Source of the DNA: Tenodera sinensis
Taxonomy: Eukaryota; Arthropoda; Insecta; Mantodea; Mantidae
Direction of reading: 5' to 3'
NCBI GenBank assembly: GCA_030765045.1
Contig: CM060964.1
Location: forward strand, 318,254,128-318,318,127
Length of the DNA: 64,000 nt
Shown: one piece after another, positions 32,744 through 45,288 of the stretch
Layout of the letters: every line of letters begins with the position of its first letter
How positions within the stretch are numbered: position 1 is the first letter of the stretch
Translations under genes and position numbers: made by a program
The notes under the pieces: model-generated
Database searches by the model: none
The model's input: only the letters and a program-made list of their open reading frames with translations
Told to the model about the DNA's origin: nothing

Positions 32744-34710
32744 CTACTCAGGGGTCCCCGTCTAGGGGATATGTGAATGGCAACCACAAGGTACCCAAGC
32801 TGAGCAGAACATTACTTCCACTTACTGGTGTTCTGCTCCTCACTGTAACTTTTCTATCTGTCCTTACCCTGGTCATCTCTTGTTCTCTTCTGACCCTGAT
32901 GCTATTAGGGTTTCTGAGGGCTAGGGAGTCTTTATTTTTCCAACCTCTCCATTTCTCTAATTTCTCTATAAAACCTTAACCCCTAACATGTTGACCTTTC
33001 ATGGCATGTAATACGTCTTCTGATTGGTAATCAGAGGATATGGTTGGTGAATTTATTTTGATAATTCTCCCGGTCAGGTCGGTGAGACCCATAAACCAAT
33101 GACAGGTGTGGTCCTCCAGACATTCTGGGGGTTGTGAGAGAGCGATGTGACCACCAAAACATAAAAATATGGTGCTCTCTAAAAAACGGTTACTATTACT
33201 GCTATTGCTCTCTTCAATATCAAATTATGAAATCTGACTCGAGGGGTAAAATGTTCCGGAGTTAAAATAGTCCCCCATTCGGATCTCTGGGCGGGGATTA
33301 CTTCTCGAGAACCAAAACATTATATTCATAGAAGATCTAACATCAGACTTCTACAGTGGAATGCGGGTGGTCTCACACAAGCAAAAAGAGTCGAACTGAA
33401 TAAAATTGTATTTGACTATAACATTGATATACTTGTAATACAAGAAGCAAATCTAGCAAATGATCAACTTAAATACTTCAATTTTACTGGATTTTTACTA
33501 CACTTACTACCCAAAAATAGACAGATAAGTAGTGGAATATTAGTTGGTGTCAAAAAGGATATTAAATCCTCCTTTGAAATTGTTAAAGAAATGGACAACA
33601 CAGATAAAAGTGAATTAATAAAGCTAAATTTTTGGGATAACAAAACACATCTGCATTTATACAGTATTTACAATTCTCCCAGGAATGAACCAGATCTCTC
33701 ACTTATTGACCAATTAAATAAAACAATCGTAATTGGGGATTTCAATGCACATTCCAAAAGCTGGGGTTATGAAAAAGTGGATTCTACAGGGAAGATAGTG
33801 GAAGAATTTTTGAATACCACAACTTTTGAACTGATTTATAGTAAAGAAGATCCCACAACCTTCATACATTTCTCTGGAGCAGGCAAGTAACCCAGACCTC
33901 TTGTTAGCTACAACAGATATTGTTTCAAAAATTAAAAAATAAGTTATAGTTCTGGTCACAGAGCAGTAATTGCTGATATAAAACTAGAGAATACAAATAA
34001 CAGCCAAGGTCTTACAAATCTGTATTGGAACTTCAAAAAGGCAGATTGGAACAAATATAAAACTGAATTAGAACATAAATTTAAAGAACAAACAAACTCA
34101 TAGCTGCATGACCAACCTGATCATATGAACAAAGAATTCTGTAAAGTCACCCTAGAAACCGCAAAAAAACATATTCCTCGTGGAAGAATTAAAAATTTCA
34201 AACCCTTTTGGATCCCCCAGTTAGAAGAACTGAAAAAGCAAAGGGATATAGCTATAAATACAGCTGAACAAACAAAAAAACATATCAGATACACAAATAT
34301 GGCGGAAGAACTGTGCCTCACTAGAAAAAGAAATTAATACTGCTAAAAGGAATCACTTTAATAATTTCTTAGAAAAAATGGATTATAGGACAGATGGTAT
34401 CAAAGCTCATAAGTTCATAAAAAATGTCAAGGACAGGAAAGAAAATAACAGCACACCCATACACAACAATAAGATATTAGTAAATGATGCAGTCATAGCC
34501 GAAACATTCAATAAATATTATGCTAATTCACATAAAGCAACAAGAAATAATAAAAGGGAACGTAAAGAATTTAAGAAAGATTTGAAACAAGAAAGAGAAT
34601 GTGATCCTAACACTCAGTGCAATATCTTTTTTCAAAATTTTAATATGCAAGAACTGAACATTGCAATAAATACTCTAAGAAACAAAAAGTCTCCTGGACC
34701 AGATCATATA

Positions 34711-36102
34711 CAGTCGCTGCAATTGAAATCTTTACATAGTGCAAGGAAAATCTTTACGTAGACAATGTGCTCAGTTTGTTCTTATCCCGCCAAGATACAA
34801 AGGAGCAGGCAAAGCTGCAAATCGTGTGATTCTTGAGCGCACAGTAGCAGCTGGCTTCTATTAGCAGGCCAGGTCTCAGTCAGTCTCTGGTATTTGTACA
34901 GAGTGTTTTGTTTCCAGTTTGTCATCGTAATTAAATTTTTAACCTGAGTGCTATTTTTAAAGTTGTGTATTTCTCATTATAATACAAATAATGGGACGCA
35001 AGAAGCTCACTTCTGAGGAGAAGGCTCGTGCTTTAACTCTATTGGAAGTAGGTACCTCTGTGATTCGTGTAGCTGCCGATCTAAAGGTTTCAAGATGAAC
35101 TATTTATGACCTAAAAATAGCAGCAGCATCTTTTCCACCTGGCAACACACCAAGACAAAAAATCGGCTCAGGTGGTAAAAGAAAGACTTCAACAAGAACT
35201 GATGGCCTGCTAAAACATGAAGTGATGGCTGATCCATGGATTACAGTGGCAGGCTTAAAGAAAAAACACCCAGACCTTCTCAACAATGTTGCAATAAGGA
35301 CCATTCAGCATCGACTTCAAAAAGACTTAGGTTTACCAAGTTGGTGTGCAGCCAAGAAGCCTCTTCTGACTGAAGCTATGAAGAAGAAAAGGATAAATTT
35401 TTGCAAGTCATATCAGCACTGGACATCAGAGGACTGGCGTAAAGTAATGTTTTCTGATGAAAGCACTTTCAAACTGGTCAGAGGAAAGTCCAAAATGGTG
35501 AGGAGGCCAAAAAATGTGTCACGATATGATCCAAAGTTTACTGTCAAAACTGTTAAACATCCAGAAAGTGTGATGGTATGGGGTGCTTTTAGTGCCAATT
35601 ATGGTAGAGGTGGCTTGTACTTTCTCCCAAAGAATATCACAATGAAGGGAAGTAACTATTTAGAAGTGTTACAACAGCATTTGTTCACATTTTGGCCAAT
35701 TCACCAGTGTCAGTACTTCATGCATGATGATGCCCCTGCACATAGGACAAAGATGGTTCAGAAGTTCCTGAAAGATAATAATATACCTGTACTTCAATGG
35801 CCTGGTAACTCTCCTGACCTAAATCCAATAGAAAATGCTTGGAATCAAATGAAAAATAAAATAGAAGAGCTGCAACCATCAAGTATTAAGGAGCTACAGG
35901 AAGTGTTGAAGAAGTTGTGGGTGGAAATGGACAAAAAATATTTTGAATATCTAGCAGACTCAATGCCTAGGAGACTCCTGAAAGTGATAAAAGTTAAGGG
36001 AAATATGACCAAGTACTAATTGTACGCACAAGTTAAAAATAAAATCATGTAAAGTCGGTATTTGTTTTTATTACCCTGTAAAGATTTCCATTGCGGCGAC
36101 TG
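34711..36102 (+). mobile_element. complete Tc1-like transposon, 1,392 bp
   Basis: It is flanked by TA (34709-34710, 36103-36104). Inverted ends CAGTCGCTGCAATTGAAATC (left) and CAGTCGCCGCAATGGAAATC (right, reversed) extend over about 29 bp. Excision restores the LINE RT frame across the site (PDHI|HPEF). It contains one transposase gene. Confidence 0.95.
34991..36019 (+). pseudogene. Tc1 transposase with one nonsense codon
   Basis: The ATG at 34991 starts a 342-residue frame, the normal size for Tc1 transposases. An N-terminal paired-like HTH region (MGRKKLTSEEKARALTLLE...VSR) is followed by TGA at codon 36 (35096-35098), probably a CGA to TGA transition; the frame then continues to 36019. 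Catalytic DD34E is complete: FSDEST, HDDAPAH (first D), SPDLNPIE. No other lesion is seen, so the element was active recently in evolutionary terms. A downstream product starting at the ATG at 35222 would lack the DNA-binding domain. Confidence 0.93.
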
Positions 36103-38397
36103 TACATCCAGAGTTCATAAAAAACCTTGGAAAAACAGCAAAACAACTACTGAAACTCTATAATCTATCCTGGAAAACCACTGTACCTGCTGAATGGCGA
36201 AAAGCAATAATTGTCCCACTCTTGAAGAAAGACAAAACAGCATCAGAAATAAAAAATTATACACCAATAGCTCTTACTAGCATAATAGCAAAAGTGATGG
36301 AAAGAATGGTGTCAAACAGATTAAATTGGTTTCTAGAATCACAAAATTTAATATCCCCATGTCAAGCTGGATCCAGAGAGTTCCACTCTACAAATGAACA
36401 AGTCTTACTTCTCAGTCAAGAAATCAAAGACTCCTTCAAAAGAAAAGAAGATAATTTATCAGTTTTTATTGATTTCCAAAGTGCATATGATTCTATATGC
36501 ACAACAAAACTACTAAAGAAAGTAAAAGAAAAAAAAATAGTGATACAAGGTCCAATGTTTTCATGGCTATGTCATTTCCTAACACAACGCTTTATTACAA
36601 CCAGATATGGAAGAAATATATCAAACAAGTACACTGTGGCTTATCACAAGGCGCAGTGCTCAGCACAACACTTTTTAATATATTTATTAATGAGCTGCCA
36701 CAACAAATAATAGAATCAGGCGTGAAGTGTGCACTATTTGCTGATAACTTAGTAATGTGGACTTCAAAACCAAAAAGCAAAAGTACAGAACTAGAAAAAA
36801 CCATGCAACAATCCTTAACCAGCTTACAGAGGTGGACCAAAGAAAATTTAATGACTGTTAATACAACAAAATAAAACTACCAAATCTTTTCACTAAGAAA
36901 AAAACCACTAAAAATAAAAATAAATTTTGAGGGTCAACAATTACCAGAAACAAAGGAAGCAAAGTATTTAGGAGTTACATTTGATACCAAACTTACATGG
37001 ACCAAACAAATAGAAAATGTACTACAAAGAGCAGAGAGGCGCCTTTCACTGTTAAAACGTCTAACAGGAATGAAGTGGGGATGTTCCAGAGCAACCCTTA
37101 ACACAACATACAATGTATATATAAAGCCATTATTTACTTACTGCAGCGAAGTTCTTGTAACAGCAAACACAAAAAAAATTCAAATCTTTCAAAACCAAAG
37201 TCTGAGATTAATTACAGGTGCTATCAAAACCACACCAATAGCAGCTATGGAAATACTAACCAACCAATGCCCCATTGAATATGAAATAGAAAAAGCGGCT
37301 CTTATTCAACACGAAAAGTTGATCAGACTCCCATTCAATACATGGCACAAGAGAAATTTTACACATACACTAAAGACTCAGGAGAGCTTTCTTTCCAAAA
37401 TTCAAGACATCAAGAAAAATGTACACCTTCCTAATTCAAAGGAAAACTTCATATCTAAAGACAATACAACACATACATTAAACATCACATATTATTTACA
37501 CCTGACAGAAGAAGTTAAAAAAAGTGATACTTCAACTAGTGTTCTAAAATTATTGGCATTAGAGACAATCCATACTAGATTTCCAGAACATGAATGACTC
37601 CACATTTATACTGATGGATCACTGATATCAAACCAAGATGGAGCAGGTGCTGGAGTCACATGTCACCTCTTTTCCTATTACAAATCTTTAAGTTATGGAA
37701 CTACTAACTTTGATGGAGAAATTGAAGCAATTTGAATGGCCCTACAAAATCTTTTGTACAGAATTTCACATTTTCAGCAAGCAGTTATTCTCTCAGATTC
37801 CAGGGCAGCAATTATAGCAATTACTTCCAAGTTGTCACCAAAAAAACAAAAAATTATAGAATGTTAGAAAATGCTTAGCCATCTAACAGCACTTCAAAAA
37901 CACCTAGTCCTCCAATGGATACCAGCTCACTGTGGACTGAGTGGTAATGAGAAAGCTGATTTTCTTGCAAAAAAGGGTACCAGCAGTGTACAAAAATCTA
38001 TAGTTAATCTACCATTTTATGCAGCTAAAAGATTAGCCAACTCTGAATTCAAAAAAATTATTGCAAAATATTACTATGAAAAATCAAAGAATAAAAGATG
38101 GGAACTACCAAACATCAAACAGTAATTTCTTAGTATCCTCGAAAAACAGCAGTTGCAACCTTCAGGTTGATTACAGGACATGATTGTCTGGCAAAACATT
38201 TAAACAGAATTGGGATATATTCTTTACCACTCTGTCCTCTATGTGATCTGCAAGAGGAAATGGATCGAGACCACCTTCAAATATGCCCGGCCACTTCTAG
38301 TGGCCCATTCATCAGTGAAAAATATTGGAGAGCAAGAGGATTAATGACTTCATTGTCAGAAATCCAGCATTAGCTAACAACAACACATGTGTATTCA

Positions 38398-39985
38398 ACA
38401 AGTCAACTTTACCTACAAATTTAAATTGTCAGTTCTCATTTATTCTATGTAACTTATGAAATATTGAAAGGCTCATTGATTTTTCATACTAATATTCAAA
38501 TTAATGAAATTGCATCCACATTCTTGCTAATTTTAACTTAATAAGTTATTGTATTGTGGACGAGGAGGAAATATCGGTCGATGTACACAAATAGTCTATA
38601 TCAGTCAGTTAAATAGAACATCACGAGATCAATCGACGGGACGGGTTGTTCAAGGGCTGACAGACCATCAAGTTTGTTTGTGTATAGCCCTCAGGGATTA
38701 ACTAAAACTATTACTTAACAAATCGAATTAAAAGAAGAAACAAATTTTATTCCTGTTAATAGAAGGATTAAAATATATTTAAATATTCATTTTTTTACAT
38801 TAAAAAATATTTCCCTGTCATAAACATGATTTGAGTATTTTCTTGCTATTATTTAAGTAAATTTTAAGTTTTTACTCAACACATTTAAATTTATAGCATG
38901 CATATACACACAATTGATAGGTCGAGTTGTGATAACTGGCATCAGATATTTTAAAAAAAATTTTTAACATATTTTTCATAAAAATGGTCCAAACAATTTA
39001 TAGTTTATTTTAAAAAATTTTTATAATTTTTGGATTTACAACATTTGCACAGGATATCTGTCGGGTCTGCTAGTTTACTATAAGTTTGCTTTGTGATTTT
39101 TTTTCCACCGTTAAATTAGATAGTGAATATTGTCACAAGAAATTACTTGCCAATGGAGCCTGCTAAATATTAGAAGCTAGTATTTAGCTATGCAATGTTC
39201 AAGAATTATCTGCATATATTGTGTTAATGTACATATCAATGTTAAGATTCCTGTAACCATTTACTGTAAGCTTGTTTTGTGATTGTTTCTACCGTTAAAT
39301 TAGATGCTGAATATTATTAAATTACTGTTGCATTTGCAAAATAATACTTTCATCTGAACATTCTCTGTAATGAATGACCATAGTTTATTAAAATGTAACA
39401 TTAATTAAAATGATTGGTCAAGATTATTTCTTTCCAGTCCTTTGTTTCTTAGCTAATAAAATATAACATATGGTGTATTTTTTTGCACTGTGTGTTTACT
39501 TTGCAGGAACAGCCGCATTTATTATTCTCAATGTATTTTCATTTGAAGCTTACATGACAAAAGAAAATTAAGCTGCTAACTTTCTTTATGATGAGAGAAG
39601 CAGCTCAGTTGTTAAAACCATATTAAATGTGTATTTGCAAGACTATCACTTAACAAGTAAAAGGTCTCCCTCTGTGGTTAATTCCCATGTTCATCCTGCA
39701 TTATGATTTAGTTCCTCCTAACACTTTTTGAAATATTGAATTAGCTTTCTTTTATCTTCCAACCTGTGGAATTCTCCAACATATTTAGAAAAGCAAAATT
39801 TCAATCAATATATAAATGATAATCTTTTCAGTAGTAAAGGAGTCAAAAGTTTAAAAAATGGGTCACGGTCCAAAAAACATTTTCTCTACAAGGAACAACT
39901 TTAGGCTAGTTCATCCTATCATCAGTTTTGTACCTTTTTTATAGGGAAAGCAATTTGTTTGGCATTAAAATACAAAGAATCCTTA
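38398..39985. other. AT-rich flank with repeated segments
   Basis: There is no gene. 39077-39145 recurs at 39262-39325 (ACTRTAAGYTTG...CCGTTAAATTAGAT). 39155-39260 matches 27935-28050. TCGGGTCTGCTAG at 39060-39072 resembles a Helitron 3' end, but the preceding hairpin is weak and no 5' end was found. Confidence 0.45.
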
Positions 39986-40298
39986 ATTATTATTTATTTA
40001 TGCCAACAAACTTACTGTTGGTGTTTTTAAATACAAGCTGTGTGTGGGCAATATTTGGGAGGTGGAACTGGAACTTAAAAATTCAATGCCACAGCTGGTT
40101 ATTTAATTCCGGGACATAAAGTACTTGCAATAGTAAGTCACCATTGGGGTAATTGTCTCTGATGAGAGACTGCCCTTGCAGTTTACCAGGAGAAACACGA
40201 ACTGATTTGAGAAATGAGCACCCGCTTAGTAAGCAGAGGGTCTGTGGTTCAAATCTCAGCTGTGGCATTGAAAGTTTAAGTTCCAGTTCTAACTCTTG
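39986..40298. repeat. second inverted SINE composite
   Basis: The left part (39990-40096) equals the left tail and part of the left arm of the dimer at 23424 (TTTATGCCAACAAACTTACT, GGAACTGGAACTTAAAAATT). The right part (40205-40298) is a monomer in the opposite orientation with B box GTGGTTCAAATCTC. About 110 bp between them are unrelated to the first dimer. The flanks AAGAATCCTTA (39975-39985) and AAGAATTCTTA (40299-40309) look like a target duplication with one change. Confidence 0.65.
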
Positions 40299-40309
40299 AA
40301 GAATTCTTA

Positions 40310-40692
40310 CTGTAATCAAGAAACAAGATGTATCCCCTTGACTGGTTGATGGTTTCAGTATAAATATGGCTTACTGAACTTAAATGCTTTTGTGCATGAT
40401 AATATTATGCATTTTAAGTTACACCTTTATTAAAATGCGCTCTGAAAATCTTGTCCTATTTCCCTGGGGTTTTCTCAGACTTGTTAGTAATTTCCATTGT
40501 GGGTTGGTAGTACTGCTTTTTGGTGTGATGCTCAATGCAAGTGTAAAGTTGATTATATTGAATTCTTGGGAACTGCCAATAAACTGTGCTTCCTATATAA
40601 CCAAACCTAGCCACAATGGAGAGAGGCGGGGAGGGGGCTTCACAGTTTGTTTCTGGGGTATTCCTGTAAGCTGTTTCCTCTATAATAACTAA
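40310..40692. other. no recognisable feature
   Basis: Nothing identified. Confidence 0.35.
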
Positions 40693-40700
40693 CCCCGGGG

Positions 40701-40941
40701 CATGAGCGTCGGCAGACATTTTTCCAGGGCGGCCACATGTTTGAAATTTGCAATCAGATAATATTAATTCATTATTTTACTGTCAAAATTTGTATTTGTT
40801 GCATACAACCATATTAATTTGTGCTAAATAAAAATTGATCATTACATTAAAATTAAAATAGTAGTTTGCACATTAAGTTGACCAACTTCCAGGGGGGGGG
40901 GGGCCGCGGCCCCCCTTGATCCCCCCTTCGCGACGCCCATG
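40701..40941. mobile_element. hAT-type MITE, copy 1 (241 bp)
   Basis: Ends are CATGAGCGTCGGCAGAC (left) and CATGGGCGTCGCGAAGG (right, reversed). The 8-bp flanks are CCCCGGGG and CCCCGTGG (7 of 8). The right end carries a G run and the palindrome GGCCGCGGCC. The AT-rich middle has TTTACTGTCAAAATTT. Confidence 0.85.
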
Positions 40942-40949
40942 CCCCGTGG

Positions 40950-41678
40950 TGCAGCAGCCCTCCCCGAAAAATCCGGCCACTGCGTCCCCACCTCCCCTAC
41001 CATAGGGGTCATGATGGAGTGCTCGCTTCGCTCGCGTGCTTTGCTGTTAATTAGTATTCATTATGTATATTTTTCCCTACTTACACAATAAAGGATTGAT
41101 GTATATGCGCAGTATAGTAATTGGGAGTTTTGCTCCGTTATTGAAGTATAACCCGGCATCATAATGGTTTATGTTAAGTATATTTCGGAAAATGTGGACC
41201 CTACAGTTGCATATGTCTCAACAGTATCCGTGAAAAAATTATGCGCTCAAACAGATATATTACTAAACATATAGTACATACCTTACGCTTGAAGTAGCCG
41301 TTGAAATAGCGTGTAAAGCACACGCGGAGCACTATTCTCGTTCCAAAATTGGTACAAATACAAATTTACAGCACTAATAGTTCGCTTACATGATTGATTA
41401 CAAGCTATTGCCGTAGTTACCAAAAAACAATAAATGACAGTCGCCAGCAACTCTCTCGCCACTGTCAGGTCTGTTGGTTCTAGAAGGTCATGGTCTAGAC
41501 GCTAGACCAGTGATATTCAACGTTCTTTCTCCGCGTACCCTCAGAGACAATTTAATATTCCAGCCTATACCGCTAGTCCCAGACCTAGAGTTATCCTTAA
41601 TTCAAATTATGCATATCAAAAATGAGGATTGTGCTATAAACGTATGAAATAAATACATGAGCTAGGTTGCAGATAGCG
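40950..41678. other. no recognisable feature
   Basis: Nothing identified apart from the adjoining microsatellite. Confidence 0.35.
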
Positions 41679-41686
41679 CACGCGCG

Positions 41687-41754
<68 letters not shown>
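41679..41754 (+). repeat. (CG)n(CA)n microsatellite
   Basis: A short CG/CGCG run passes into about 28 CA units. Confidence 0.95.
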
Positions 41755-41756
<2 letters not shown>

Positions 41757-42800
41757 GCATATGAATCTGTATATGTTTCTGACCTGTTAATGATATGCCT
41801 GAGCTTGTTTTCTGGACACCAGCTCCTCTATTTATAGCTTAATGTTCGTTAATGGGATACCAATGGTGATTCTGGACTCAATCAATTTCTTTGTTTCGTT
41901 TAGATTGCTGCTGTCAATGCAGAGAAGCTCTTCACACAAGTAAGTAGAGGAAAATGGAACGAGGCCGTGTCACTAAGTTCAGTGTATTCTTTGCGTGCAT
42001 GATATCAGAAATCACAAATTGACATGTTTTGGATTTTTATGTTCATTTCCAAAACACTGTCTTTAAATTTTATGGGAAGATCAGAGGAATTGATGGCGAT
42101 GGTGCAAAACTGATTTGTGACCTATTCTTGAGTATTATCGTCTTTCTTAATTTCTGAAATTTTAAAAACTGTTACCTGAGACTTTGTAGGTGCAATTTGA
42201 TTATTTCCAAAAGTCCACCAGCAATACTAACTAACCGGTAGAGTAAGCAAAATGGATTCTTGGACAAAGGGTAATTCAAATCTCTCTGGCTGAAATATTT
42301 TTCACTCTGTGATCATTCAAGAAACATTTTATATTGACTGTATGGTATTTTAAATACTATTTACTTTATTTCTGGTCATTCAGTAAAGTATTGCACTGAC
42401 TGTATGCGTATTTTGAATGTTATGTGCCTCTTAAGGAGTACCCCAGGTTGAATATGTCTGGTCTAGGCTGTCTGCTTTGGCTTCCTGTGGACAGATATTA
42501 CCATCTCTTTTAATCTTTGCTAGCATTTTAGACTTGAGGTGGCACCTTGCGTCATAAATTAAGTATCTAATCGCATCTTGGTGACTGAGAAAAACCACGG
42601 AAAAGAAAAAAGCCCTCTCAGACTGGTCTACCCACAATATTTGAATCTGGTAAAAAAGAACAGGACTGTTCAACAGTAAAAAGTTTATAAATAGATTGAG
42701 TGAAATGATCGAATCAGAAGCACTCATAGGAATTGAGTTTGAATCACAACCAATCCGACAAAGGTAACGATGATTCCGATAACGGTAAGCAAGTTAGCAC
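41755..42800. other. no recognisable feature
   Basis: No supported gene or repeat. Confidence 0.35.
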
Positions 42801-42814
42801 TCAATATTTTGATT

Positions 42815-43432
42815 CACAACAGCCCGGAAACGATAACGATAAGATACCAGAAAACGGAGGGGATACTGCGCATTGGGAACTCATTTGTTTCTAACTGGCC
42901 AATTATATTTTTTCTAGCTTGCGACTAGAGAGAGCTCTAGCGGCTGTTTCATGACACGACCAGCTTGATTAGTTTCTACAGCAAAAAGTCTAATACGCAC
43001 AATATGAATATAACATGCCTTTTTGGTAGTGTTTAATGCCCGCTTTAGCTAATACGGCGTCGCAGACTGTGACACTGATGATACATGGAATGAAGATGGA
43101 GATCCGGTGGAATGAAGTGACGTGGGAAACCGGAGAACCCGGAGAAAAGCCGTCCATGCGCCGCATTGTCCACCACCAATACCACATGTGGTCGCCTGGG
43201 ATCGAACATGGGCCGCTTTGGTGAGAGGTGAATTGCCTAACCTCTCGGCCACGGCGCGGCCATCTAACATGCCGTTCCTGGTAACGACAACGAATAACTT
43301 AAAACTTGGCGAAGTCTTCTTTTCTCTTCCCTGGGACCGGGAAAGCTTCCCTTGGCTGTGAACACTCCCATTTGAATACACGTATTTTAAGTTTATCGTT
43401 ACCGTTATCGGTGTTTGTGAACCAGCCATTAC
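42815..43432. mobile_element. possible TIR element with GATAACGATAA ends
   Basis: The left end contains TTCACAACAGCCCGGAAACG followed by ATAACGATAA. The right end, reversed, contains GGTTCACAAACACCGATAAC followed by GGTAACGATAA. The ends are imperfect inverted repeats of about 30 bp with no clear target duplication. A SINE occupies 43026-43263. Confidence 0.5.
43026..43263 (-). repeat. tRNA-derived SINE
   Basis: Minus strand head GTGGCCGAGAGGTTAGGCAA (A box), B box ATGTTCGATCCC, body with CTCCGGGTTCTCCGGTTTCC. It matches the truncated copy at 11360. Confidence 0.8.
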
Positions 43433-44199
43433 AGCATGGAAGGCGGCATAATAAACGGTGCAGATCCAACAAAATGTATTTTAGAAACATTTACTAAGCC
43501 CTCGACGAACCAATCATACATGTGAATGTACCGAGTCGAGAAACAAACTCCACAATAAACTAGACAGCACTTTGCATGCTTCTTGTATTTATCAAATACA
43601 GTGAATACACAAGCTTCAGAGTAACCTCCAACATTCTGGAATTTTCTCCAAGGTGTCGGCTGTACCCGAGTTGTGAATTCCAAGTTTTAATATCAACATT
43701 TTAAATCAAAAGTTAAGCTTTAAGGGATACATCAAACTCAAACAAATAAAAAGAAAAAATCATTAATCTGTGTCTCAGCTACCAGGTCATACCATTCTTT
43801 GTAAACAAATCTTATGTGTACACACATGCTTTTCTCTATTCATTCTTGTACAAACGCTTATTCTTCTATCTACTTCATGTTAATCGATAATACAGGGTTG
43901 GAAGTGAAATGATCCGGCAGACTTTAACAGCGAATTTCTCATGTTGTGAATAACAAGAAAGTCTAATACCAAAATGTTGAAAAGTGTATAGTTTTCTAGA
44001 AAAAAAAAGATTTTTATCAAAAAAATGTATCATCACCTGGCTGAATTATTACTGATTGAAGGTTCTTGATTTATGGCTATATTCATAGAAAATTGTATAA
44101 AGTACAACTTCTTCCTTTGGCTTATTTCAATAGATTCAACGGTTTTTGTGTAAATTAAGTTTAAAAAAACCACATTTATTGCAACAAAAAGGCTACAAA
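43433..44199. other. short repeat A 5' piece, otherwise empty
   Basis: 43790-43890 has weak similarity to the repeat A 5' end (ACATGCTTTTCTCTATTCAT). The rest is unremarkable. Confidence 0.4.
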
Positions 44200-44693
44200 T
44201 TGTGAGGCAACAATCTGATGTGTTGCAATCACATGACTTTCTCTACTCTTGTACTAACTATTCTTACAAACTCTTATTCCTCCATCTTCATGTTAGTTGA
44301 GATAATCATTTGCACAAATTCCCTTATTGGTAATTTTCTTGTAGGTGCAAGGGAAATATGGCAATACTGTAGGCTTTGAGCGATAGTCAAATCTTTTAAG
44401 GTTGGTCGCTAAATGAAGGCTTTGAAATTCCGTTCTCGTGCACGGCCAAGAGATAAAAAAGTGAATGACGACCTTCCAATGAGAAAAGTATAAGTATTGC
44501 AGAATTCACATAAATAACAAGGAATGTCTCCGGAAAGGTTCACTCCGCAACAAAAATGCGTTTCGACAAAACTTGTGTTTTAACGAGATCTACATTTTTT
44601 GTATAGTAAAATTTGATCTACCTCTTACAGTGTATCAGTTATGCAGTGGCGGCTCGCAGTCAAAATTTTAGGGTAGGCGAAGTGTAACAGTAA

Positions 44694-44905
<212 letters not shown>

Positions 44906-45032
44906 CCCCGTTTATCCGAAATATAGGGGGCGAAGTCATTGCGGATAACGCAAACAATATATTGTTTGGTTGTTTAATAAGAGCAGAGTGAATGAGTGTG
45001 ACTTACGGACGAATTACCGCCAAAACTAAAAT

Positions 45033-45288
45033 CACGAGTGTCGGCAGACTTTTTTCCAGGGGGGGGCAACATGTTGGAAATTTGTAATCATATATTAAAT
45101 CATTATTTTACTGTCAAAATTTATAGTATTTGTTGCAGATAACCGTATTAATTTGTGCTAAACAAAAATTGTTCTTTACATCAAAATTAAAATAATAGTT
45201 TAAAAGTCAGTAACTGACTGCACATTAAGTTCACCAACTTCCAAGGGGGGGCCGTGGCCCCCCTTGCCCCCGTTTCGCTACGGCCATG
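45033..45288. mobile_element. hAT-type MITE, copy 2 (256 bp), nested
   Basis: Same family as 40701 and 59327; the perfect 8-bp duplication ACTAAAAT is at 45025-45032 and 45289-45296. It is inserted inside the hAT at 44644. Confidence 0.93.

Larger units (their letters stand above)
33330..38372 (+). pseudogene. LINE polyprotein EN-RT-RNase H, decayed
   Basis: The endonuclease starts near 33330 (LQWNAGGL, then IGDFNAHSKSWGYEK at ~33730, SGHRAV at ~33955). RT begins about 34600 (LRNKKSPGPDHI), is interrupted by the Tc1 element, and resumes at 36105 (PEFIKNLG...FIDFQSAYDS, LSQGAVLSTTLFN, FADNLVMW at ~36740). RNase H spans about 37610-37980 (YTDGS, DGEIEAI, LSDSRAA, QWIPAHCGLSGNEKADF). The terminal Cys/His motif CPLCDLQ...DHLQICP lies at ~38230. 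At least five stops and several frameshifts are visible. FADN and SGH replace FADD and SDH here too. Confidence 0.83.
32744..38384 (+). mobile_element. full-length LINE of the same family, copy 2
   Basis: It is bounded by ACATATGTATTCA (32731-32743) and ACATGTGTATTCA (38385-38397), 12 of 13 matching. It starts CTACTCAGGGGTCCCCG and ends GCTAACAACAAC. About 4.25 kb remain after removal of the Tc1 insert (34711-36102). The layout is the same as copy 1 but protein identity is clearly lower than for recent copies, with several stops and frameshifts. Confidence 0.9.

Noticed and set aside
38560..39075. Helitron
   Set aside because: Only a CTAG-like end with a weak hairpin is visible; no 5' TC end, no Rep or helicase.
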